A DNA stretch of 64,000 nucleotides from Saccharothrix sp. S26 (GTDB lineage Bacteria; Actinomycetota; Actinomycetes; Mycobacteriales; Pseudonocardiaceae), in NCBI RefSeq assembly GCF_021390395.1, contig NZ_JAJUWT010000036.1:1-64000 (forward strand). The letters run 5' to 3'. A program made the translations under genes and the position numbers. Below, piece after piece: positions 35,055 through 43,629 of this stretch; the first letter of the stretch is position 1; each line of letters begins with the position of its first letter. The notes beneath the pieces are model-generated. The model was not told where the DNA came from and did no database searches. It worked only from the letters and a program-made list of their open reading frames with translations.

Positions 35055-36047
35055 TCAGCTCGCGTAGGCCCGCAGCTTGGCCGCCCGCTCGCCCTGCCGG
35101 AGCTTCGACATGACCTCGCGCTCGATCTGCCGCACCCGCTCCCGCGACAGGCCGAACTGCTTGCCGATCTGGTCCAGCGTGCGCGGCTGGCCGTCCTCCA
35201 GGCCGTAGCGCAGCCGGATCACGGCCTGCTCGCGCGCGTCCAGCGTGGCCAGCACCCGGCGCAGGTCGTCCTGCAACAGGCCGGAGATGACCGCGCTCTC
35301 CGCGTCGGTGGCGTCGGAGTCCTCGATGAAGTCGCCCAGCGGGGCGTCCTCCTCGGTGCCGACCGGCATGTCCAGGCTGACCGGGTCGCGGGCGTGGTCG
35401 AGCAGGTCGACGACCTTCTCCGGGGTCAGGCCCGACTCCTTGGCCAGCTCCTCGTTGGTCGCCTCGCGGCCGAGCTGCTGGTGCAGGTCGCGCTTGATCC
35501 GGGCGAGCTTGTTGACCTGCTCCACGAGGTGGACGGGCAGCCGGATCGTGCGACCCTGGTCCGCCATTCCCCGCGTGATCGCCTGGCGGATCCACCAGGT
35601 CGCGTAGGTCGAGAACTTGAAGCCCTTGGTGTAGTCGAACTTCTCCACCGCGCGGATCAGACCCAGGTTCCCCTCCTGGATCAGATCGAGCAGCGGCATT
35701 CCGCGCCCGGTGTATCGCTTCGCCAGCGAAACGACCAACCGGAGATTCGCTTCGAGAAGGTGGTTCTTTGCCACGTGACCGTCACGGATCAACGCGCGGA
35801 GTTCGCGTTGGCGCTCATCCGGCAGGTCCGGGTGGGTCTCCAGCTTGTGCTGCGCGAAGACGCCCGCCTCGATCCGCTTGGCGAGTTCCACTTCGTCGGC
35901 CGCGGTCAGCAGCGCTGTCTTGCCGATCCCGTTCAGGTACACCCGAACCAGGTCTGCGGCCGGTCCCTGGGCGTCGAGGTCCAACTCGGCGCTCGTGGTG
36001 GTCGTCTCGTTCCCGACCTGACGGTCGAGGAGCTTCGGGACGGTCAT
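35055..36047 (-). CDS. sigB: Primary-like sigma factor SigB
   Basis: Group 2 sigma-70 factor, 330 residues. Regions 1.2 (DLVRVYLNGIGKTALLTAA), 2 (RLVVSLAKRYTGRG, FKFSTYATWWIRQA), 3 and 4 (QVIRLRYGLEDG-like, LSRERVRQIEREVMSKLR) are all present and the protein closely follows mycobacterial SigB, including the ending LRAYAS. It lacks the long N-terminal extension seen in SigA at 52650-53951. ATG at 36047 with GGGGGAGGGAG upstream. In mycobacteria SigB is a general stress factor encoded close to ideR. Confidence 0.93.
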   Translation of the reverse strand: MTVPKLLDRQVGNETTTTSAELDLDAQGPAADLVRVYLNGIGKTALLTAADEVELAKRIEAGVFAQHKLETHPDLPDERQRELRALIRDGHVAKNHLLEANLRLVVSLAKRYTGRGMPLLDLIQEGNLGLIRAVEKFDYTKGFKFSTYATWWIRQAITRGMADQGRTIRLPVHLVEQVNKLARIKRDLHQQLGREATNEELAKESGLTPEKVVDLLDHARDPVSLDMPVGTEEDAPLGDFIEDSDATDAESAVISGLLQDDLRRVLATLDAREQAVIRLRYGLEDGQPRTLDQIGKQFGLSRERVRQIEREVMSKLRQGERAAKLRAYAS

Positions 36048-36249
36048 GGAGCTCCCTCCCCCTTGTGTCGCGGGCTGGCAGTGCGGTCGTGTCGCACACT
36101 CCGCGCTGCGGTGCGCGGCTCACCTTTCGGTGTCTGACACTGGGGGAAACGCGAACCGGAGCGAAATGGTTCCCGCTTCCCATGACCTGAAGACGTCACT
36201 GCGGTCACAGCGGTTGCCCGGCGAATCCTGAGGATTGCCTGAGAAGGAT

Positions 36250-36675
36250 CTAGAGTTCGACCAACACGGTGAACGGACCGTCGTTCGCACTGCGCACGGA
36301 CATCATCGCGCCGAACCGTCCGGTTTGTACTCGTGCACCCTTCCGGCGCAGTTCCGCGACCACTTCGTCGACCAACGGCTCGGCGTGCTCGGGCCGGGCG
36401 GCGGCGGTCCACGACGGCCGCCGCCCCTTCCGCGTCTCCCCGTAGAGCGTGAACTGGCTCACCACGAGCAGCGGCGCGCCGGTCGTGGCGCACGACTCCT
36501 CGTCCCTCAGCACCCGCAACTCGTGCAGCTTGCGCGCCATGAGGTGGGCCTTGGCGACGTCGTCGGCCACGTGGATGCCGAGCAGCACCAGCAGTCCCGG
36601 TTCGTCGATGGCGCCCACGACCTCGTCGTCCACGGTGACCGACGCCTCTGTGACGCGCGCCACAACAGCTCTCAC
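36250..36675 (-). CDS. dtd: D-aminoacyl-tRNA deacylase
   Basis: Removes mischarged D-amino acids from tRNA, a proofreading enzyme in the cytoplasm. 141 residues with both diagnostic motifs: SQFTLYGETRKGRRPS (about 77-92) and the Gly-cisPro motif NDGPFTV near the C terminus. GTG at 36675 overlaps the stop of the methyltransferase gene (GTGA at 36672-36675), so the two are translationally coupled. Confidence 0.92.
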   Translation of the reverse strand: MRAVVARVTEASVTVDDEVVGAIDEPGLLVLLGIHVADDVAKAHLMARKLHELRVLRDEESCATTGAPLLVVSQFTLYGETRKGRRPSWTAAARPEHAEPLVDEVVAELRRKGARVQTGRFGAMMSVRSANDGPFTVLVEL

Positions 36676-38159
36676 TCGGGCACCACCATGCCGTGCCGGA
36701 CGAGGTCGCGGACGATCGGGACGGCGGCCGCGGCGAGCGCGTCGGCGTCGAGGTCGTGGGCGTAGGCGAGCAGCGTGACCAGGTCCGCCAGCGGCAGCGC
36801 GCCCCGGAAGCCCGCCAGCAGCTTGGCCGCGGTCTCGTCCAGCTCGTGCTGCCAGCCGGGGCCGTCGACGCGGTGCAGGCGGCGCACCACGGCCTCCCAA
36901 CCCTCGTCGGTGGGCGCGGAGACCTCCTCCAGCAGCACGGTCTCGGGCACGGTGAACCGGGTGGCCAGCAGCCGGTCGTGGTCGGTGGCGCGCAGCCAGG
37001 CGACCCGGTCCAGCCAGGCGGCGGACTCCGGGCCCAGCGGGTCGTCGAAGGCGTGGCGGAGGTCTTCGCACACCACCTCGGCGTGCTCGGTGTCCGTGCG
37101 GCGGAGCGTGACGAAGCCGAAGCCGATGCCCTCCACGTCGTTCTCGGCGAACCAGTCCAGCCACGCGGCGGCCTTGGCACGACCCTCGTCGCTGCGGGGG
37201 TCGACGCCCGCGTCGCGCAGCCACGTGCCGACGTAGAGGGCGGGGTCGGCGACGTCGCGCTGGACGAACCAGGCGTCCACGCCGCCGCGCGGCAGCCACG
37301 ACGACACCCGGTCGGCCCAGTCCTCGCCCCGGCGGTGCAGCCAGGAGGCCAGGAGCTGGCCCACGCCGCCCTCGTTGAGGAACGCCGGCATCTGGCGGAC
37401 GACCAGGGCGCTGGCGTCGTCGCCGCCCAGGCCGGAGTCGCGGTAGACGTAGTCGACCCGGGGCGGGCCCACCACGAACGGCGGGTTGCAGACGACCTGG
37501 TCGAACCGCCGCCCGCGCAGGGGGCCGAACCACTCGCCCCGGCGCAGCTCGACGTCCACCTCGTTGATCCGGAACGTGCCCGCGGCCAGGGCCAGCGCCC
37601 GGTCGGACAGGTCGGTGGCGGTGATGCGGCGGGCGTGCCTGCTCGCGTGCAGGGCCTGGACGCCGCAGCCCGTGCCCAGGTCGAGCAGGGTGTCCACGGG
37701 GCGGCGGGACGTGGCGCGGGCGAGGCTGATGGAGGCGTGGCCGACGCCGAGCACGTGGTCGGCGGGCACGGGGCCGCCGCGCTGGTCGGCGTCCTGGTCG
37801 GCGATGACCCACCAGGAGCCCTCGTCGTCGCCGTAGGGGCGGATGTCGAGCCCGGCGCGCAGCCCGTCGCCGTCACCGCGCAGCACCTCGGCCTTCACCG
37901 CGGTGTCGAGGTCGACGTCCGGCAGGGCCGCGCGCACGGCGGCCTCCGGCTCGGTGTCGCCGAGCAGGAACAGGCGGACCAGCGTGCCGAGCGCGCCCGC
38001 GTCCCGGGTGGCCCGGCGGGCGGCCTCGGGCTCGCCGCGGCCGAGGGCGGCGTGCGCCTGCGGCCCGAGCGCCTCGACCACCCCGTCCGCGTCGTAGTCG
38101 GCGGCCCGGAACGCCTCGCGCAGCCGTGCGGTCAGGTCGGCAGAAAGATCAGGGAGCAC
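36672..38159 (-). CDS. HemK/RsmC-like SAM-dependent methyltransferase
   Basis: 495 residues. A methyltransferase core at about 150-330 carries motif I LLDLGTGCGVQALHAS and the catalytic VCNPPFVVGP of enzymes that methylate exocyclic or amide nitrogens (HemK, RsmC, TrmN6). An N-terminal helical extension (about 1-140) and a C-terminal winged-helix-like region (about 400-495) are added; this three-part layout is typical of an actinobacterial family of uncertain target, probably a nucleic acid or ribosomal protein. GTG start at 38159 and coupling to dtd favour a translation role. Confidence 0.82.
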   Translation of the reverse strand: MLPDLSADLTARLREAFRAADYDADGVVEALGPQAHAALGRGEPEAARRATRDAGALGTLVRLFLLGDTEPEAAVRAALPDVDLDTAVKAEVLRGDGDGLRAGLDIRPYGDDEGSWWVIADQDADQRGGPVPADHVLGVGHASISLARATSRRPVDTLLDLGTGCGVQALHASRHARRITATDLSDRALALAAGTFRINEVDVELRRGEWFGPLRGRRFDQVVCNPPFVVGPPRVDYVYRDSGLGGDDASALVVRQMPAFLNEGGVGQLLASWLHRRGEDWADRVSSWLPRGGVDAWFVQRDVADPALYVGTWLRDAGVDPRSDEGRAKAAAWLDWFAENDVEGIGFGFVTLRRTDTEHAEVVCEDLRHAFDDPLGPESAAWLDRVAWLRATDHDRLLATRFTVPETVLLEEVSAPTDEGWEAVVRRLHRVDGPGWQHELDETAAKLLAGFRGALPLADLVTLLAYAHDLDADALAAAAVPIVRDLVRHGMVVPE

Positions 38160-38204
38160 CGCGCCATCGTCTCGCGCCCGGTCTCCCCGCGCCCGCGCAG
38201 CCCA

Positions 38205-38330
38205 CCTGAACGTTCAACTCGGGTGTTCCGAACGTAGGACACACGCGACGTGAACGTAGGACTCTCGCGCGAGTCCTACGTTCGGGTTGGGTGAGTCCTA
38301 CGTTCAGGACCCCCGAGTTCACCGCTCAGG
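38205..38330. repeat. Intergenic inverted-repeat element, copy 2
   Basis: Outer arms 38205-38223 (CCTGAACGTTCAACTCGGG) and 38312-38330 match in 16 of 19 positions as an inverted repeat. Inside are GAACGTAGGAC words at 38230 and 38252 and the opposite orientation GAGTCCTACGTTC at 38271 and 38293. Same words and layout as the block at 25183-25326. Its right end reaches the stop of the PucR gene. Confidence 0.85.
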
Positions 38331-39819
38331 GCGTGATCGCCAGGGCGATGGCCATCGCCAGCCGCTGCTCCGGGTCGTCCAACGGCAACGACGTCACCAC
38401 CGCCATCCGCTGCATCCGGTACCGCAGCGTGTTCGGGTGCACCGACAGCGCCCGTGCCGCCTCGCGCGAATCCCCCTGGGCCGCCAACCACGCCCGCAAC
38501 GTCAGCGCGTACTGCGTGCCGTGCTCGGCGTCGTGCCGCACCAGGTCCGCCACCGGCCCCCGTGACGGCAACCGGCCGGCCTCCGCCACGGCCGCCAACC
38601 GCCGCAACAGCACCCGCGCCCACGCCTGGTCGTACACCACGGGCTCGCCCTCCGACAGCGCCAGGCACTCGTCGGCCTCACCCCGGGACGCGGGCAGCGA
38701 CCCGGCGTCCGCCCGACCACCGATCCCGGCCTGCACGACCGCCTCCGCGGGCAGCTCACGGCCCAGCGAACGCACCCACTCCACCGCCACCGACGGGTCG
38801 TCCCCGCACGGCAGCACGGTGTAGAGCACGTTGCCGAACAACGCCGACCGGCCAGGCCGCGACCAGCCGAAACCCGCCGTCGCCCGGGAGAACGCGAGCA
38901 ACGCCGCCCCGTGCTCGCCCTCGCCGGCGTGCGCCTGCACGGCGATCACCCGCAGGTCGGTCGGCGGCAGCCCCAGCCGCGCCAGGTTCGCGGGCGACCC
39001 GGACTCCAGCGCCTCGATCACGAGGTCCGCCTCGGCCTGCCGCTCCAGGTCCGCCGACGCCCGCGCCCGCAGCAGGTGCAGCGCCGCCGTCCGCGCCCCG
39101 TCCACCAGCGCACCGGCGCGCAGCGCGTCCACCGGGTCGTCCACCTCGACCCACACCGAGCCCAGCAGCTCGCGCCCCGCCCGCACGGCCGCCACCAGCC
39201 GCCCGCCGAGCTGGTCGGTCAGCTTCGGCACGAACAGCGGCTCGTCCGACCGCGCCAGGTGCGTGAACACGCCGTAGGCGTCCAGCGCCTGCCACGCCTC
39301 CTCGGGCACCCGCCGGCCCAGGATCGTCTGCACCCGCACCGGGTCGACCCCCTGCTGCCGGTACGAGTACGCCAGCACGCGGGACTGCTGGTCCTCGATC
39401 GTCACGGGCCCGCCGACCACCGCCGCGATCGCGTCCGCCACCGCGAACAGGTCACCGGAGCCCTGCCCGCCGAGCACGAGGGTCTGCGCGACGTTCGCCA
39501 ACTGCCCCCACGGCACCGACGGGTCCACCAGCAGCACGGCCGCGCCGGACTTCTTCGCCGCCGCGAGCACCCGTTCGTCCAAGGGCGGCGAGCCGTGCAG
39601 CACGACCGCCGCCGCCGACGTCGTCGCGACCAACCTGGCCGCCGCCGCGGGCGAGGGCACGCCCAACCCGAGCAGCACGTCGTCCGCCGCGGCCGGCGTC
39701 TGCTCCGCCGGGTCGTGCAGCGCCACCCCGCGCAGCTCCACGCCCCGCCCCCTGGGCGCGCAGCTCAGGTGCGTGCCGAGGCTCCCCAGCACGTCCACGA
39801 GGCGATCAAGGGCGACCAC
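38326..39819 (-). CDS. PucR/CdaR-family transcriptional regulator
   Basis: 497 residues. N-terminal PucR-type sensor (about 10-120), a GGDEF-like CdaR middle region (about 270-400) and a C-terminal Fis-type HTH (EAARALSVHPNTLRYRMQRM, about 455-474). Members respond to purine, amino-acid or sugar-acid signals and regulate adjacent or distant catabolic genes; nothing adjacent suggests the ligand. GTG at 39819. Its 3' end touches the inverted-repeat element. Confidence 0.83.
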   Translation of the reverse strand: MVALDRLVDVLGSLGTHLSCAPRGRGVELRGVALHDPAEQTPAAADDVLLGLGVPSPAAAARLVATTSAAAVVLHGSPPLDERVLAAAKKSGAAVLLVDPSVPWGQLANVAQTLVLGGQGSGDLFAVADAIAAVVGGPVTIEDQQSRVLAYSYRQQGVDPVRVQTILGRRVPEEAWQALDAYGVFTHLARSDEPLFVPKLTDQLGGRLVAAVRAGRELLGSVWVEVDDPVDALRAGALVDGARTAALHLLRARASADLERQAEADLVIEALESGSPANLARLGLPPTDLRVIAVQAHAGEGEHGAALLAFSRATAGFGWSRPGRSALFGNVLYTVLPCGDDPSVAVEWVRSLGRELPAEAVVQAGIGGRADAGSLPASRGEADECLALSEGEPVVYDQAWARVLLRRLAAVAEAGRLPSRGPVADLVRHDAEHGTQYALTLRAWLAAQGDSREAARALSVHPNTLRYRMQRMAVVTSLPLDDPEQRLAMAIALAITP

Positions 39820-39939
39820 ATCGGGATCCTAAGGTCACCGGCACGCCCGCGCGGCCGGTCGCGGTGACGCCCGGAACACAGCAAGCAAAAACACAGTCCG
39901 CCGGTATCCGTCACGGCCGCGTGGTGGGACGATGGAGGC

Positions 39940-40254
39940 ATGGTCAGTCCCGAGCGCGACGGCACACCGGTGCTCATCACCGAGGCGGCGCCCTCCTACG
40001 AGGAGCAGCACGCCGCGCGCAAACGCAAGTACGCGATCATGATGGGGGCGCGCATCCCGTGCCTCGTCCTGGCGATGGTCTTCTACCAGACCTGGTGGCT
40101 GGCCCTGGCCTTCCTCGTGCTGTCGGTCCCGCTGCCGTGGATGGCCGTGCTGGTCGCGAACGACCGGCCTCCCCGCAAGGCGGAGAAGGCCAGCCGCTTC
40201 GTCAAGGAGCACCGGGCGATCGAGTCACGCCCGCATCACGTCATCGAGGGCTGA
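39940..40254 (+). CDS. DUF3099 membrane protein
   Basis: 104 residues with two transmembrane segments (about 34-50 and 53-72, separated by a short turn) and a charged C-terminal tail (NDRPPRKAEKASR). The N-terminal PVLITEAAPSYEEQH is the family signature. Function unknown; part of the conserved actinobacterial neighbourhood around sigB. ATG at 39940 after GATGGAGG. The 3' end overlaps the convergent psuK gene by 19 bp. Confidence 0.83.
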   Translation: MVSPERDGTPVLITEAAPSYEEQHAARKRKYAIMMGARIPCLVLAMVFYQTWWLALAFLVLSVPLPWMAVLVANDRPPRKAEKASRFVKEHRAIESRPHHVIEG

Positions 40255-41123
40255 GCCGCCGACGGCTGCGCGCCGACCGCGGACACCGCCCGCGCCGCCG
40301 CGCGCACGCCGCCGAGCAGCGCGTCGCGCCGGGACGCCCCGGACAGCCACGCCGCCAGCAGCCCGGCGTCGAACGCGTCACCGGCGCCCGTCGAGTCCAC
40401 GCACTCGACGTCCTCCGCGGGCACCGACACCACGCCCTCGGCGTCGACCCAGCTCGCACCGTCCGCCCCGGACGTCAACGCCACCGCGCCCACCACGTCC
40501 AGCAGCGCCGAGGCCGACGCGGGAGCGGCGGACCCGGTGAGCGCGATCAGCTCCTCGGTGTTGGGCAGCAGCAGGTCGACGCCCCGGATGTCGTCCAGGA
40601 ACCCGTCGTAGATCAACGCCGAGGACTGAGGGTCGACCGACGTGGTCAACCCGGCCTCGCGGGCCGCGCGCAGCACCGCCAACCCGGCCGGCCGCGACGA
40701 CGCGTCCAGCAGCACGTAACCCGACAGGTGCAGGTGCGAGGCGTCGCGCAGCAACCCCTGGTCCAGGTCGCCGGGGGAGAAGCGGGCGTTCGCGCCCCGG
40801 TCGGGCAGCATGCTGCGCTGCCCGGTCTCGTCCACCAGCACGACCACGCAGCACGTCGCCGCCTCGGTGTCCACGGCGAACGCGCACCGCACCCCGGCCG
40901 AGGTCAGCTCGGCGTGCACCTGCCGTCCCGCCGAGTCCGCGCCGACCCGCGCCACCAGCACCGGCGACGCGCCGCACGCGGCCAGCCACACCGCCGTGTT
41001 CGCGCCCGCGCCACCCGGCTCGATGGTCACCGACGCCCGCGAGTCGCCGCCGTGCACGATCGGGCCCGCGTGCCGGGCCACCACGTCCAGCCCGGCGTCG
41101 CCGACGACCACGATCGAGGTCAC
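40236..41123 (-). CDS. psuK: PfkB-family carbohydrate kinase, probable pseudouridine kinase
   Basis: Probably phosphorylates pseudouridine to its 5'-phosphate, the substrate of the coupled glycosidase. 295 residues of the ribokinase fold: N-terminal GGAGANTAVWLAACGA and C-terminal PfkB signature DSTGAGDAFDAGLL with the catalytic Asp. GTG at 41123 overlaps the psuG stop by 4 bp. Substrate assignment rests on the pairing with psuG. Confidence 0.85.
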   Translation of the reverse strand: MTSIVVVGDAGLDVVARHAGPIVHGGDSRASVTIEPGGAGANTAVWLAACGASPVLVARVGADSAGRQVHAELTSAGVRCAFAVDTEAATCCVVVLVDETGQRSMLPDRGANARFSPGDLDQGLLRDASHLHLSGYVLLDASSRPAGLAVLRAAREAGLTTSVDPQSSALIYDGFLDDIRGVDLLLPNTEELIALTGSAAPASASALLDVVGAVALTSGADGASWVDAEGVVSVPAEDVECVDSTGAGDAFDAGLLAAWLSGASRRDALLGGVRAAARAVSAVGAQPSAAQPSMT

Positions 41124-42028
41124 GACGCGAGTTCCACGGCCACCGCGGCGGCCAGGGAGGCGTTCGACACGACCAGCGCCTCGTTGGCGTCCAGGCTCAC
41201 CCCGCCGCTGGCGGTGTGGAAGTGCTCCAGCAGCACCGGCGTCACCTCCTTGCCCTGCACGTTGCGCTCGCGCAGCAGCTCCAAGCCCTCCGCGAGCAGC
41301 CGTTCGTGCAGGTCGGCGTCCATCTCGAACTCGACCGGGATCGGGTTGGCCAGCAGCACGCCCGCCGAACCGGGCACGCCCCGGTGCGCCGCCACGACCG
41401 CGGCCGCGTCCCGGGCCGAGTCCACCCGCCACGGCACGCCGAACTCCGACTCGCGCCGGTAGAACGCGGGGAAGCGGTCCGTGCCGAACCCGATCACGGG
41501 CACCGAGCGGGTCTCCAGCAGCTCCAGCGTCGCCCCCATGTCCAGGATCGACTTCACGCCCGAGCACACCACCAGCACCGGCGTCGTGGCCAGCACGTCG
41601 AGGTCGGCGGACACGTCCCACGTCTCGCGCGCGCCCCGGTGCACGCCGCCCAGCCCACCGGTGGCGAACACCCCGATACCCGCCGCGTGCGCCAGCGCGG
41701 CCGTGCTCGCGACCGTCGTCGCGCCGTCGCGCCCGAGCGCGTAGGCCGCGCCCAGGTCGCGCCGCGACAGCTTGACCAGGTCGTTGGCCGGGTCGCAGAC
41801 GTAGTCGAGCTCGGCGGGGGTCAACCCGACCTTGGGCACACCGCCGAGCACGGCGATCGTGGCGGGCACCGCGCCCGCGGCGCGCACCACGCCTTCGAGC
41901 CGTTCGGCGACCTCGCGGTTGCGGCCGGGCGGCAGCCCGTGGGACAGGATCGTGCTCTCCAACGCGACCACCGGCCGGTTCTCGGCCAGGGCGGATCGGA
42001 CCTCTTCGGTGACGCTCGGCTTGCTCAC
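41120..42028 (-). CDS. psuG: Pseudouridine-5'-phosphate glycosidase
   Basis: Splits the C-C glycosidic bond of pseudouridine 5'-phosphate into uracil and ribose 5-phosphate. 302 residues; motifs ALESTILSHGLPPGRN (N terminus, with the metal/phosphate-binding region), KLSRRDLGAAYA, FATGGLGGVHRGA and CSGVKSILDMGATLE. GTG at 42028. Operon order psuG-psuK with a GTGA overlap: together they salvage pseudouridine from RNA turnover. Confidence 0.93.
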   Translation of the reverse strand: MSKPSVTEEVRSALAENRPVVALESTILSHGLPPGRNREVAERLEGVVRAAGAVPATIAVLGGVPKVGLTPAELDYVCDPANDLVKLSRRDLGAAYALGRDGATTVASTAALAHAAGIGVFATGGLGGVHRGARETWDVSADLDVLATTPVLVVCSGVKSILDMGATLELLETRSVPVIGFGTDRFPAFYRRESEFGVPWRVDSARDAAAVVAAHRGVPGSAGVLLANPIPVEFEMDADLHERLLAEGLELLRERNVQGKEVTPVLLEHFHTASGGVSLDANEALVVSNASLAAAVAVELAS

Positions 42029-42059
42029 GAGGGGCCATCATCCCAGGTACGCTGTCCGC

Positions 42060-42305
42060 GTGAGCACGCAGACTCTGCCCGAGGTGGAGACCCGGCCGGA
42101 AGGCACGGACCACACCGGGGACGACACCCCGAAGATGTTCCACTACGTGCGCAAGGCCAAGATCGCGGAGAGCGCGGTGATGGGCACGCACGTCGTGGCG
42201 CTGTGCGGCGAGGTGTTCCCGGTGACGAAGTCGCCCAAGCCCGGCTCGCCCGTCTGCCCGGAGTGCAAGAAGATCTACGACGGCCTGCCCAAGGGCGGCG
42301 AGTAG
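42060..42305 (+). CDS. DUF3039 small zinc-ribbon-like protein
   Basis: 81 residues. FHYVRKAKIAESAVMGTHVV is the family core, followed by ALCGE and VCPECKKIYDGL; the cysteines of CGE and CPEC with the preceding His may bind zinc. Function unknown, conserved beside the BrkB-like and helicase genes in actinobacteria. GTG at 42060. Divergent from psuG with 31 bp between starts. Confidence 0.85.
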   Translation: MSTQTLPEVETRPEGTDHTGDDTPKMFHYVRKAKIAESAVMGTHVVALCGEVFPVTKSPKPGSPVCPECKKIYDGLPKGGE

Positions 42306-42311
42306 CACCCG

Positions 42312-43451
42312 CTAGGACGGCCCCGGCGTCGACCCGCCGGGGCCCAAGCCGTGCCCGCTCACCGGTGTCTCCCGCGCCCCTCGGCGTTCCACCGGCAGCG
42401 GCACGGTGCGGTTGGTGTCCGCGGGTGACGGCGCGGTGTGCGGGCGCTCGCCGGGCGGCCCGGGGTCCGGGCCGGGTGAGACCTGCCTGCCCTCGTCGGA
42501 CCTGATCCGCTCGGCGGCCCGCTCGATCTCCAGCCGCTGCCAGCGCCGCCGCTGCCGCCGGGTCATCCGCGCCGGCCACATCTCCTGCAACGCGCTGTTG
42601 AAGTACGCGCCCAACGTGATCGCCAACCCGATCAGGTAGGCGAACAGCAGGAACGCGATCGGCGTCGCCAACGCGCCGTAGGTGTACCCGGTGGTGGTGA
42701 TCCACTGGATGTAGAGCCGCAGCCCGATGGACGACAGCAGGAACACCGCCATCGCGAGCACGGCCCCCGGCACGAGCCGGTGCCACGGCAGCTTGTTCGG
42801 CAGCGACAGCTTGTACAGCGTGGCCAGCGCCAGCACCAGCAGCACCGCCATGCCCGGGTAGTAGAACCCGCTCAGCCACGACTCGATCGTCGGCTCCCAC
42901 GAGTCCGGGAACACCCGCGGCAGCAGATCGGGGCCCAGCGCCACCACCGGCAGGCCGATGATCAGCAGCACCAGGCTCGCCATGTACAGCAGAAGCGCGA
43001 AGATCCGCTGCCACACCTCGTTGCGCACGCCGTACTGGTCGTGCGCGGCGGTGATCGCGTCCACGAACGACGACATCGCCGACGACCCGGCCCACAGCGA
43101 GATCAGGAAGCCGACCGAGACGATCTCGCCCTTGCCGGTGGTGAGGATCTGGTCGACGGTGGGCACGATCACCCCGTTGACCACGTCCTGGCTGAAGATC
43201 GTCCGGCAGGTGGAGATGATCCGGTCCTTGACCGCGCTCACGACCTCCGGCCCGAACCAGTCGCCCAGGTACCCGAGGCTGCCCAGCAACCCCAGCAGCA
43301 GCGGGGGGAACGACAGGACCTGCCAGAACGCCGCCTCGGCCGCCTCGGAGAAGATGCTGCCGTCCCACGCCTTCGACAGCGTGCGCGCCAACAGACGCAG
43401 GGGCCCTTTGCGACCCGCGCTGCGTGCTGTGTCGTCCCTCGGCGAACCCAT
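42312..43451 (-). CDS. YihY/BrkB-family membrane protein
   Basis: 379 residues with about six transmembrane segments (between about 45 and 290) of the YihY/virulence factor BrkB family, and a long Arg/Pro-rich cytoplasmic tail (about 300-379). The conserved WDGSIFSEAAEAAFWQVLSF near the N terminus is typical. Function of the family is unsettled (once called ribonuclease BN in error). ATG at 43451; ATG at 43466 is the alternative and neither has a clear ribosome-binding site. Convergent with DUF3039, 6 bp apart. Confidence 0.83.
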   Translation of the reverse strand: MGSPRDDTARSAGRKGPLRLLARTLSKAWDGSIFSEAAEAAFWQVLSFPPLLLGLLGSLGYLGDWFGPEVVSAVKDRIISTCRTIFSQDVVNGVIVPTVDQILTTGKGEIVSVGFLISLWAGSSAMSSFVDAITAAHDQYGVRNEVWQRIFALLLYMASLVLLIIGLPVVALGPDLLPRVFPDSWEPTIESWLSGFYYPGMAVLLVLALATLYKLSLPNKLPWHRLVPGAVLAMAVFLLSSIGLRLYIQWITTTGYTYGALATPIAFLLFAYLIGLAITLGAYFNSALQEMWPARMTRRQRRRWQRLEIERAAERIRSDEGRQVSPGPDPGPPGERPHTAPSPADTNRTVPLPVERRGARETPVSGHGLGPGGSTPGPS

Positions 43452-43629
43452 CGCAACATCAAGCATGGTGCATGGCGGGTGATTTCGCGGCATCGGAGAC
43501 CGTGGGCCCCGGCCGCAGCGGGTAGGCTGTCGATGCCCTCGACGGTCACCCGCACCGAGGGCATTTGCGTGTCCACCACCGCACGACCGCGGCGGCACCA
43601 CCGCTGATCAGCGCAGAAAGGGTTCGAGG

